From an uncultured Prevotella sp. (GTDB lineage: Bacteria > Bacteroidota > Bacteroidia > Bacteroidales > Bacteroidaceae), in contig CAJOCR010000009.1 of NCBI GenBank assembly GCA_905236755.1, positions 34,780 to 98,779 of the forward strand: 64,000 nt of DNA, in the 5' to 3' direction. The notes under the pieces were generated by a model. That model saw only the letters and a program-made list of their open reading frames with translations. It made no database searches and was not told the DNA's origin. Positions within the stretch are counted from its first letter, which is position 1. Each line of letters opens with the position of its first letter. The position numbers were made by a program, and so were the translations under genes. Shown one piece after another: positions 18,801-26,325 of this stretch.

Positions 18801-19712
18801 CTACATGGCGGAACTATAAAGGCATATAACCGCACCGATGGCAAGCGTGGAGCCTGTATAGAGGTTGCTCTGCCTTTAGGTAGCAAACATCTCAATCCTG
18901 AGGAGATTATAACAGAAGAAACCAACAAGGAGAAACATCATGCAACAGCTAATCGCAACTGTAATATACTTATTGTTGACGATGATCCAGAAATAGCAAA
19001 ATACATAAACCATGAGCTAAACAACTGGTATCGTTTTGATTATGCAAATAATGGTAAGGAAGCACTACGCATTCTTCTTACAGGAAGCTATGACCTTGTC
19101 ATAAGTGATATCATGATGCCTGAAATGGATGGTATAACCCTTCTCAAGGAAATAAAGAGAAACAGCAATATTAGCGACATTCCTGTTATTCTTCTTACTT
19201 CAAAGAGTGACATCAATAATCGTATGGCAGGTCTTAAAAAAGGTGCTGATGCCTTCCTCGCCAAGCCATTCGATATGGAAGAATTGCACGTTCTCATCGA
19301 TAATCTTATCGATAATGTACGTCGATTAAAAGGCAAGTTCTCTGGAGCATTAAACCAACATGGAAAAGTTGACCAAATAGAAGTTAAAGGCAATAATAAC
19401 ATACTCATGGATCGTATCATGAGATGTATCAATGATAATATTGCCAATACAGAATTCAATGTTGAAGCCCTTTCTGAAGAGGTTGGTGTCAGTCGTGCTC
19501 AACTTCATAGAAAGATGAAAGAGATAACAGGTATTTCTACCGGTGAATTCATAAGAAATATACGACTTGAACAAGCTGCACGACTCATCAAGGAAGGTGA
19601 TATCAACATCACACAAGTGGCATATAGCGTAGGCTTTAATAACCAAACCCACTTCTCTACAGCATTCAAGAAACACTTCGGTGTTACACCATCAGAATAT
19701 GCGGAAAAATAA
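15849..19712 (+). CDS. xynR: Hybrid two-component system regulator (HTCS), XynR-like
   Basis: A 1287-residue one-protein sensor and regulator. A signal peptide is followed by about 650 residues of periplasmic two-component propeller repeats (recurring IWIGT, LWIGSAKGL, LWIATSNGV) and a Y_Y_Y domain near 690-760. One membrane helix lies at about 752-775. The kinase has His794 (TTHDIRSPLTL-like box), the N box VVNNLLSNALKYT, and the G boxes DTGIGF and GTGIGLNLC. A receiver with Asp1087 (ISDIMMPEMDG) and a C-terminal AraC helix-turn-helix domain follow. The sensor probably binds xylo-oligosaccharides and activates the divergent xylan operon and itself. GH67 starts 12 bases after its stop. Confidence 0.94.
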   Translation: MFQLKTKLATIISMMVLLLAHADSGQLYTSDKLASSLINTVVQDRYGYIWIGTEYGLSRFDGYRFTNYQHDSKDTTSIINNTITQIKVDNSGRLWIGSAKGLMRYDYTTNSFQKYYFPNGIKPRVYDIIQSNNGDILIGTAGYGLYSIKKNTNKLTAEKEYARGNTELFFTHIFEDSRGNLWQGSHLNTFSCYRRKNGKISVKDYYSPCGAPMAFYQSWKNQMMIICMYGIIYYDYTTDKITEGKIDFGPYKGHITINCAYYDNQGNLYLGTSESGVLQLPAGSNRIIPYTNPNNEHFDLNTSWVNAILADKDDNIWVGCYMKGLYLINNQQMAFHSWSFASQGYSIGTGVTSVARGDNGDIWCTVQNNGVYQFNKEGKIVSHPASPAGTCTIYRDKEGDYWITTGSALFSYNPYTGASIEKLHFESSGASTIKDDEMGKLFISVYSKGLYIYDRKTKEVTILNMSQKRRHGHLCNDWIRHMIVDRQGLLWIATSNGVACLNPQTLAFDTYGWTSILRNKQANYLCETGKGNIIIGTDNGLYLYNVAEKQLSKFPNSEPLQNKQISGIVRDNHNDIWIGTTMGIWQYDHLSKKFIGHINGNGLKTHEYVLGAIMHCPDDLIAIGNNDGITVFYPEDVRGNYMEMDKVYLTNFIIDGTSVGCMNKEYDIPYSQNSFSLEFSLLNFRNASDIYYEYRINGGEWISTNEGGNAITFTKMKPGSYEIEVRASNNGVYSKENCIINITVGDPWYASTLAFFIYLILFIGIVFYGLRSYEHRRKTELEEQKMRFLIDATHDIRSPLTLIMGPLKKLMARHTTGEDKQDLETIDHNAQRLMLLVNQILDERKIDKNQMHLHCTQTNLKEFIEGIMTLYQYNANDRDIKLSVHSELPDVMPAPLYLDRSNFDKVVNNLLSNALKYTFDGGEISIHLKMEKNLVIMQVIDTGIGFKQNTERLFERFYQERRTNNHFHVEGTGIGLNLCKAIVQLHGGTIKAYNRTDGKRGACIEVALPLGSKHLNPEEIITEETNKEKHHATANRNCNILIVDDDPEIAKYINHELNNWYRFDYANNGKEALRILLTGSYDLVISDIMMPEMDGITLLKEIKRNSNISDIPVILLTSKSDINNRMAGLKKGADAFLAKPFDMEELHVLIDNLIDNVRRLKGKFSGALNQHGKVDQIEVKGNNNILMDRIMRCINDNIANTEFNVEALSEEVGVSRAQLHRKMKEITGISTGEFIRNIRLEQAARLIKEGDINITQVAYSVGFNNQTHFSTAFKKHFGVTPSEYAEK

Positions 19713-19724
19713 CTATTATAAAAT

Positions 19725-21653
19725 ATGAAAAAACTATTATTTACACTATCCCTGCTTGCTTTTACTTTGTTTGCGCAAGCAGAAGACGGACATCGTCTGT
19801 GGTTGCGCTACGACAGCGTGGGCACAGCAAAGGTGATTGCACCAAAAGGAGGGGCTACTCTCCAGATTGCCATTCAGGAAATGAAAAAATACTGGAAAGG
19901 CGATCATATCCGTCTTGTTATCAACAAACAACTTAAAAACGATGATGGCTATCTTTATGATGGCGACTCTATCTGCTCACACTCTGAGTTAGGACTTCTC
20001 TATGGTGTTTATCATGCACTCGAAATGCAGCAGATGAAGTTTGAACCTGGACTCGGAGCCTATAGCAGTCCTGCATTCAGCTATCGAATACTAAACCATT
20101 GGGACAATATCGATGGAAGTATTGAACGTGGTTATGCAGGCAAGAGCATCTTCTTCGGGTGTCCAGAAACAAAAGCATGGTCTGCACGTATCAAAGAATA
20201 TGCGCGCATCAATGCCTCTATAGGTATTAACGGTAGCGTTATCAACAACGTGAACGCATCTCCTAAGATGCTCACAAAAGAATATCTTCTCAAAACAAAA
20301 CGCATAGCAGATATTCTTCGTCCTTATGGAATAAAAGTATATATATCAGTAAACTTCGGAACACCGAAAGCTCTTGGAGAGACGACAACAGCCGATCCTC
20401 TTGATGCAAGCGTACGTTCTTGGTGGAACAAAAAGGCAAAAGAGATATATAAGCTCATTCCCGACTTCGGGGGATTCCTTGTAAAGGCAAATAGTGAAGG
20501 ACAGCCTGGTCCTTTCGACTATGGTCGCACTCATGCTGATGGTGCCAATATGCTTGCTGATGCTGTAAAACCATTCGGTGGCATTATCATGTGGAGAAGT
20601 TTTGTATATGGTTCTAAGCACAAAGGCGAAGATCGTGTCATGCAAGCTGTTTCTGAGTTTAAAGACCTTGACGGACAGTTCAGAGACAATGTAATCTTAC
20701 AAAGCAAGAACGGTCCATTGGATTTCCAGCCACGTGAGCCCTACGCACCTATCTTCGACAATATGAAGGCGACAACACAGTTTGCAGAACTTCAGATTAC
20801 TCAGGAATACACAGGTCAGAGCAAACATTTAGTATTCCTCTCTCCTATGTGGAAAGAATTCTTCCATTTTGTCAGTCCATCAAAATTAAAAGGTATTGCA
20901 GGCGTAAGTAACGTTGGAAACGAGAAAAACTGGTGTGGTCACCCATTCTCTCAGGCCAACTGGTACGCTTTTGGTCGTCTTGCATGGGATCCAACTCTTT
21001 CTTCAAGTCTCATAGCTGAAGAATGGGTTCTTCAAACCTTTGGTGATAATTTCGACTACTATCCTGTAGTAGATATGATGACTACAAGTCGTGAAGCATG
21101 TGTTGATTATATGATGCCTTTAGGCCTGCATCATATCTTCAGCTTCGACCACCACTATGGCCCAGAACCTGACGGTTTCATCGCTCATTATCCACTTGAG
21201 TGGTGTCCAGTTTACTATCACAAGGCTGACTCAACAGGTATAGGTTTCGACCGTTCTTCTAAGGGCACAAATGCTGTTAGCCAGTATCGTGAACCATATC
21301 GCAGTCTTTACGATAATTTGGAAACATGTCCTGACGAATATCTTTTGTGGTTCCACCATGTGCCATGGGATTACGAACTTCAAAATGGAGACAAGCTATG
21401 GGAAGAAATCTGTGCACTATATTATAGAGGTGTTGAGCAGGTTGCATCCTATCGCAAAATCTGGGCAGACACAAAGCCATATATTGATGCTGAGCGCTGG
21501 CAACATGTCGATAGCCTCTTAAAAGTACAATACGACAATGCAGAAGAATGGCGCCAATACTGTCTCAAGTATTTCCAGAAATTCTCTAAAAAACCTATTC
21601 TTTACAACTTCACAGGCATAAGCTATATGCCTGTTGAAGAACCACACTTGTAA
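19725..21653 (+). CDS. xynF: GH67 alpha-glucuronidase, exported
   Basis: A 642-residue family 67 enzyme that removes (4-O-methyl-)glucuronic acid from the end of xylo-oligosaccharides. A signal peptide (residues 1-19, ending FAQA) precedes the N-terminal domain starting HRLWLRYD. The central barrel contains family motifs such as LNHWDNIDGSIERGYAG, GINGSVINNVNA and GGFLVKANSEGQPGP. The C-terminal helical domain ends near 642. It is 12 bases downstream of the HTCS and surely co-transcribed with it. It works together with the GH10 xylanase, whose products carry glucuronate at the non-reducing end. The symbol is by analogy with P. bryantii. Confidence 0.93.
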   Translation: MKKLLFTLSLLAFTLFAQAEDGHRLWLRYDSVGTAKVIAPKGGATLQIAIQEMKKYWKGDHIRLVINKQLKNDDGYLYDGDSICSHSELGLLYGVYHALEMQQMKFEPGLGAYSSPAFSYRILNHWDNIDGSIERGYAGKSIFFGCPETKAWSARIKEYARINASIGINGSVINNVNASPKMLTKEYLLKTKRIADILRPYGIKVYISVNFGTPKALGETTTADPLDASVRSWWNKKAKEIYKLIPDFGGFLVKANSEGQPGPFDYGRTHADGANMLADAVKPFGGIIMWRSFVYGSKHKGEDRVMQAVSEFKDLDGQFRDNVILQSKNGPLDFQPREPYAPIFDNMKATTQFAELQITQEYTGQSKHLVFLSPMWKEFFHFVSPSKLKGIAGVSNVGNEKNWCGHPFSQANWYAFGRLAWDPTLSSSLIAEEWVLQTFGDNFDYYPVVDMMTTSREACVDYMMPLGLHHIFSFDHHYGPEPDGFIAHYPLEWCPVYYHKADSTGIGFDRSSKGTNAVSQYREPYRSLYDNLETCPDEYLLWFHHVPWDYELQNGDKLWEEICALYYRGVEQVASYRKIWADTKPYIDAERWQHVDSLLKVQYDNAEEWRQYCLKYFQKFSKKPILYNFTGISYMPVEEPHL

Positions 21654-21683
21654 ATTATTCAAGCTATGCTTGACAAGTAGATA

Positions 21684-21885
21684 AAAGGAGTTAGATGGAG
21701 AAGATATACGCGAAGCAGAGCCTCGCTAAATGATAAATAACAAATGATAAATGATAAAGAAGCGCTTGGCGCTTAATTTTCAATCTTCAATCTTCAATCT
21801 TCAATTGCGAAGCATTTGTCCTCTATCTCCGCCGCTGAAAGCGGCATAACTCCCTTTAACTTCTTATATCTTCATAACAGATTTA
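21684..21885. repeat. Intergenic patchwork of small repeats
   Basis: No gene is seen in 21654-21938. It holds AAATGATAA-type direct repeats (about 21729-21760), a hairpin AAGCGCTTGGCGCTT, a 7-bp repeat (TCAATCT, four copies, about 21778-21807) and a hairpin GCCGCTGAAAGCGGC. The block around 21825-21885 resembles the block at 63412-63475. A partial copy in the opposite orientation (AAAAGGAGTTAGATGGAG...) begins at about 21684. Confidence 0.6.
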
Positions 21886-21938
21886 GTTCCGTAAAGCGTT
21901 AATTCACATAATAAAAATAGAGACTAATTATCAACACA

Positions 21939-24900
21939 ATGAAAAAAACAGTTATTTCCATTGCCTTAGCTCTTCTAAGTATATCAGCTCAGGCGCAAAG
22001 TAATCCACTGTGGATGAGGTATAGCGCCATCTCGCCTGATGGCACCACTATAGCCTTTTCTTACAAGGGCGACATCTACACCGTCCCAAGTAATGGCGGA
22101 ACAGCCCGTCAAATAACATCAAATGCCGATTATGACTCTTATCCAGTATGGAGTCCTGATGGTTCAAAAATAGCCTTTTCATCGGCACGTGAGGGTAGTC
22201 TTGACGTATATGTCATCAACAAAAATGGCGGCAGCCCTATTCGTCTTACTACAGATAGCGGTAACGAAAAGCCTGTTGCCTTCCGCGACAACGACCACGT
22301 ACTTGTGGAAGCCAACATAGCAACAAGTGCAACAAGTATTCTCTTCCCAGGAACATACCCACAAGTGTTTGAAGTACCAACAGTATCAGGTGCTCGTATG
22401 AAACTTGTTTCTGAGATTACTATGCAGGATTTGTCAATCAATGCCAATGGTGATATTCTCTACCACGACATGAAAGGTTATGAGGATTCATGGCGTAAGC
22501 ACCACACCTCTCCTATCACTCGTGACATTTGGCTTCTTAGAGGTGGCAAATACACTAAGCTCACCTCTTTTGCTGGCGAAGATCGCAACCCTGTATGGGA
22601 CACAGCAGACAGCTATTATTATCTAAGTGAAGAAGATGGTACTTTTAACGTGTTCCATAACAACATAGCAGGCAATGCCAAGCAGCAAATAACCCATTTC
22701 AAGGGTAATCCGGTGCGTTTCCTCACACGAGCAAACAATGGTACTCTTTGCTTTGGCTATGATGGAGAAATCTACACACTCAAGACAGGCAGCCAACCAC
22801 AGAAAGTAAACATCAATGTGATTGCCGACCGCAATGATATCGACCTTGATCGCCAAACATTATATAGCGGTGCAAGAGAAATAAGCGTATCACCAAATGG
22901 AAAAGAAGTTGCTTTCATCGTTCATGGCGACGTGTATGTAACATCAGTAGAATACAATACTACCAAGCAGATTACCGACACACCAGAACAGGAACGCTCT
23001 GTTAACTTCGCACCTGACGGCCGCAGTCTTGTATATGCCTCAGAGCGTAATGGCCTTTGGCAGATCTATCAGGCAAGCATAAAAAACAAAAACGAGAAAC
23101 TCTTCACCTACTCTACAGAAATAGAAGAGGAACAACTCGTTAAGAGTGATTCCACCAGTTTCCAACCTAAATACAGTCCTGATGGTAAGAGCGTAGCATT
23201 CTTACAAAACCGAACCACACTCATGGCTGTTGATGTGAAGAGTCATAAGACTCGTAAACTCATGGATGGAAAATACATGTATAGCTATAGTGATGGCGAC
23301 CAGGATTTCGATTGGAGTCCTGATAGTCGTTGGCTCATAGCCACCTACATCGGTCACGGAGGATGGAACAATTCAGATATCGCTCTTGTAAAAGCCGATG
23401 GAAGCGAGGAAATACATAATATCACCAATTCTGGATATAACGACGGTGGTGCCCGTTTTGCTCTTGGCGGCAAGGCAATTGTTTTCCAAAGCGACCGTGC
23501 TGGTTACCGTAGTCATGGTAGCTGGGGAGCCGAAACTGATGCTTACATCATGTTCCTTGACGTAGATGCTTACGACCAGTTCCGCATGAGCAAGGAGGAG
23601 TATGCTCTTTGGAAAGAAAATTCAGAAGAGGGAAAGAAACAAAAAGCTGAAGAGGCTAAGAAAGAAGAAAAGAAAGCCAAAGATAAGAAAAAAGGTAAGG
23701 AAGAGGAAGTAAAACCAGAAAAGGTAGAAGAACTGAAGTTCGACCTTGCAAACTGTAAAGATCGTATCATCCGCCTCACCAATAACTCAAGCAAAATGGG
23801 AGATGCCATTCTCTCTAACGACGGTGAGACTCTCTACTATCAGGCACGCTTTGAAGGAGGCTACGACCTTTGGAAGGTAAGCACTCGTGACCACTCTACA
23901 CAGCTTGCTACTAAAGGCATTGGTGGTGGCGGTTTCGAGGCCGACAAAGATTTCAAGAATCTCTTCCTCTGCTCTGGTGGCATTAAAAAATACGAAATAG
24001 CAAGCAGTCAGGTGAAATCAGTTGATTTTGAGGCACGTTTCAACTACAAGCCATATCAGGAACGTGAATACCTCTTTAACCACATCTGGCAACAAGTAAA
24101 AGATAAGTTCTATAAGAAAGATCTTCATGGTGTAGATTGGGAGGGATATAAAAAGACATATAGTCGTTTCCTACCATATATCAACAACCGCTATGATTTC
24201 CGAGATATGCTCTCTGAGATGCTTGGAGAACTCAATGCTTCCCATACAGGTGCCCGTTTCTATCCTTATGGCGCAAAACTAAGAACAGCCACCTTAGGAA
24301 TCATCCCAGACCATAAATATGAAGGTGATGGTATCAAGATTGCAGAAGTTATTCGTCGTAGTCCATTTGCCAATGCCAACACAAAAGTGAAAGCTGGCGA
24401 CATCATTGAAGCCATCGACGGCATAAAGATTCAGGCAGGAAAAGACTACAACTACCTTCTTGATGGCAAAGCAGGCAAAACAGTTCGAATCACTATCAAG
24501 AACCGCAAGGATAATATCAACATAAAAGCCATTTCAAAGGGACAGGAAGAAGATCTACTCTATCGCCGTTGGGTTGATCGCAACAAGGAGATGGTAAATA
24601 AGCTCTCTAACGGGCAAGTAGCATACGTACACGTTAAAGCCATGGACTCAGAGAGCTTCCGCACTGTGTTCAGCGAACTACTCAACGATAGCAACCGTCA
24701 GAAGAAAGCAGTTATCGTTGACGAACGCCATAATGGTGGTGGTTGGCTCCATGACGATCTTTGTACACTCCTTTCAGGCGTACAATACCAAAGCTTTGTA
24801 CCACGTGACCAATTTATTGGCCGCGACCCTTGGAATAAATGGACTAAGCCAAGTTGCGTACTCATTTGCGAAGACGACTACAGTAATGGTCATGGTTTCC

Positions 24901-25160
24901 CATTCGTATATAAAACATTAGGAATAGGTAAACTCATTGGTACCCCTGTAGCAGGAACAATGACTGCCGTTTGGTGGGAAACTCTTATGGACAATCAGAT
25001 GATATTCGGTATTCCACAAGTAGGATGCCTTGATATGCATGGCAAATATGGTGAAAACAACACTCTCCAGCCTGATATCACCGTTTATAATACTCCAGAA
25101 GACTATCTCTCAGGCAACGACCGCCAGTTACAACGAGCTGTCGAAGAAATGCTGAAATAA
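21939..25160 (+). CDS. Tricorn-like S41 peptidase with beta-propeller, exported
   Basis: A 1073-residue exported peptidase with a signal peptide (residues 1-20, ending AQAQ). Residues 25-550 hold WD40-like/TolB propeller repeats (PVWSPDGSKIAFSS, SVNFAPDGRSLVYAS, FDWSPDSRWLIA). Residues 563-602 are almost purely Lys, Glu and Ala. A second propeller part, a PDZ domain (about 784-865) and an S41 domain with DERHNGGGWLHDD follow; the probable nucleophile Ser is near residue 981 in DDYSNGHG. The architecture is that of tricorn core protease homologues, which degrade oligopeptides. It stands alone, and its upstream region shows no clear promoter match. The substrate is unknown. Confidence 0.9.
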   Translation: MKKTVISIALALLSISAQAQSNPLWMRYSAISPDGTTIAFSYKGDIYTVPSNGGTARQITSNADYDSYPVWSPDGSKIAFSSAREGSLDVYVINKNGGSPIRLTTDSGNEKPVAFRDNDHVLVEANIATSATSILFPGTYPQVFEVPTVSGARMKLVSEITMQDLSINANGDILYHDMKGYEDSWRKHHTSPITRDIWLLRGGKYTKLTSFAGEDRNPVWDTADSYYYLSEEDGTFNVFHNNIAGNAKQQITHFKGNPVRFLTRANNGTLCFGYDGEIYTLKTGSQPQKVNINVIADRNDIDLDRQTLYSGAREISVSPNGKEVAFIVHGDVYVTSVEYNTTKQITDTPEQERSVNFAPDGRSLVYASERNGLWQIYQASIKNKNEKLFTYSTEIEEEQLVKSDSTSFQPKYSPDGKSVAFLQNRTTLMAVDVKSHKTRKLMDGKYMYSYSDGDQDFDWSPDSRWLIATYIGHGGWNNSDIALVKADGSEEIHNITNSGYNDGGARFALGGKAIVFQSDRAGYRSHGSWGAETDAYIMFLDVDAYDQFRMSKEEYALWKENSEEGKKQKAEEAKKEEKKAKDKKKGKEEEVKPEKVEELKFDLANCKDRIIRLTNNSSKMGDAILSNDGETLYYQARFEGGYDLWKVSTRDHSTQLATKGIGGGGFEADKDFKNLFLCSGGIKKYEIASSQVKSVDFEARFNYKPYQEREYLFNHIWQQVKDKFYKKDLHGVDWEGYKKTYSRFLPYINNRYDFRDMLSEMLGELNASHTGARFYPYGAKLRTATLGIIPDHKYEGDGIKIAEVIRRSPFANANTKVKAGDIIEAIDGIKIQAGKDYNYLLDGKAGKTVRITIKNRKDNINIKAISKGQEEDLLYRRWVDRNKEMVNKLSNGQVAYVHVKAMDSESFRTVFSELLNDSNRQKKAVIVDERHNGGGWLHDDLCTLLSGVQYQSFVPRDQFIGRDPWNKWTKPSCVLICEDDYSNGHGFPFVYKTLGIGKLIGTPVAGTMTAVWWETLMDNQMIFGIPQVGCLDMHGKYGENNTLQPDITVYNTPEDYLSGNDRQLQRAVEEMLK

Positions 25161-25165
25161 TTAAA

Positions 25166-25350
25166 AAGGAGACCTGCATCACTGCAGGCCTCCCCAAAAA
25201 ATAGAGAGAGATAAGAATTAATTCCCAAAAGGGAACTAATTATATTTTTATTTCATCTACTTTTCTCATATATAAAATACATGTTGCCTGATTTTTTTGT
25301 AGTTAATCACTAATCTTATTTTAGTATGTAAGATAATAAACTATGAATTA
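25166..25350 (-). ncRNA. Candidate gene-less transcript 1 (small RNA or operon scar)
   Basis: On the minus strand a full promoter (25387-25357) is followed about 160 bases later by an intrinsic terminator: hairpin 25168-25193 with stem GGAG-CCTGCA/TGCAGG-CTCC, then a T run. Between them is a small hairpin (AGTTCCCTTTTGGGAATT, about 25217-25235) and no open frame longer than 9 codons. The T run is on the minus side only, so this hairpin does not look like the terminator of the plus-strand tricorn gene. The whole of 25161-25517 has no protein gene. Confidence 0.4.
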
Positions 25351-25356
25351 GTAATG

Positions 25357-25387
25357 CAAAGGTAACTACTTCTTTTGAAATAACAAA
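25357..25387 (-). promoter_or_regulatory. Orphan promoter, minus strand
   Basis: TTTG (25387-25384), 19 bases, TACCTTTG (25364-25357). It matches the consensus but no gene follows in its direction before the terminator at 25168. Confidence 0.65.
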
Positions 25388-25517
25388 ATCTTTTAGACAA
25401 TTTGTTCTAAATTTGATATTTTTTCTTTCAATTCGTAAAAATTACACCTACAATACATTGTTATTATAACTTAACTACTTCATTATCAGCATCTTCCAAA
25501 CTTTTTACATACGATTT

Positions 25518-26225
25518 TCAATTACCCTCATCAACAATAGGATAAAGTTCTATAAACTCACCCTGATGACGTTTCCCATCATTAATAACATCAGCTATTT
25601 TTCCTGCCACCACATCAACAGAATGAGAACCTGGTCCTGTATAGTGATTATTTAAATCTGTAGTTGTTGCTCCTGGGTGAATATCGAAGATCTCAACAGG
25701 TATGTTGTTTTTATCAAATTCCAAAGCCATGATACCAGTCATTGCATTCTGTGCAGCCTTACTTGCAACATAAGCCATTGGATGCCAATAAGGACTAATC
25801 TCAGAAGGAACTGTAATATTAACTATGCGTCCTTCATTTTTTGCAAGCAGAGGAACAAGCTGTTTAGTGAGAACGAAAGTACCAACATAATTAACCTGAA
25901 CAGTCTCTAAGACATCATTCAATTCATTGTCATAACTTGCTACAGTCATATCTCCAGGAATACCAGCATTATTGACAAGCATTTTTAGATCAGGATAGTT
26001 CTTCTTTATCTCCTCAACCGACTTTTCCAAAGAACTATTATCAGACAAATTGATATATTGCCAGCCAATAACATCTGCACCTTCGGCTTTTAATTGCTCT
26101 ATAGCTTTCTGTGCTCGCTGTTCATCACGAGCGCCCACAATAACCTGCCATCCACTCTTGCCAAGAAATTTAGCAATTCCATATCCGATGCCCTTATTAG
26201 CACCTGTTATCAACACTTTTGCCAT
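25518..26225 (-). CDS. Short-chain dehydrogenase/reductase (SDR)
   Basis: A 235-residue classical SDR with an NAD(P)-binding Rossmann fold. The glycine motif TGANKGIGYG is at residues 7-16, the structural motif is NNAG, and the catalytic Tyr and Lys occur in YVASKAA. The Arg at the start of helix C (ARDEQRA) hints at NADPH preference. Similar proteins are carbonyl reductase-like enzymes; the substrate cannot be read from the sequence. It is flanked by the susD terminator on one side and a gene-poor stretch on the other, and looks like a single-gene unit without a clear promoter match. Confidence 0.9.
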   Translation of the reverse strand: MAKVLITGANKGIGYGIAKFLGKSGWQVIVGARDEQRAQKAIEQLKAEGADVIGWQYINLSDNSSLEKSVEEIKKNYPDLKMLVNNAGIPGDMTVASYDNELNDVLETVQVNYVGTFVLTKQLVPLLAKNEGRIVNITVPSEISPYWHPMAYVASKAAQNAMTGIMALEFDKNNIPVEIFDIHPGATTTDLNNHYTGPGSHSVDVVAGKIADVINDGKRHQGEFIELYPIVDEGN

Positions 26226-26260
26226 TATTATTTACTTATTTAAATTGTTATCAAATTAAA

Positions 26261-26289
26261 AGGAGACCCGCATTATATACAGGTCTCCT
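26261..26289 (-). terminator. Terminator of SusCD operon 1
   Basis: Stem AGGAGACC (26261-26268) with GGTCTCCT (26282-26289), then T-rich minus strand. The bases between it and the susD stop contain the words ATTCCATACT and TCTAAA, also found before the orphan terminator at 31244-31271. Confidence 0.8.
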
Positions 26290-26325
26290 ATTGTGATAGT
26301 TTAGAAAGTATGGAATCTTTTTCTA

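Noticed and set aside
21778..21807. Four copies of a TCAATCT 7-mer as a functional array
   Set aside because: Short, simple and in a patchwork gap; slippage explains it and it does not share the 11-bp period.
25161..25200. Hairpin at 25168-25193 as terminator of the tricorn-like gene
   Set aside because: On the plus strand the stem is followed by CCCC and A's, not T's; the T run is on the minus strand. It may still stop both weakly.
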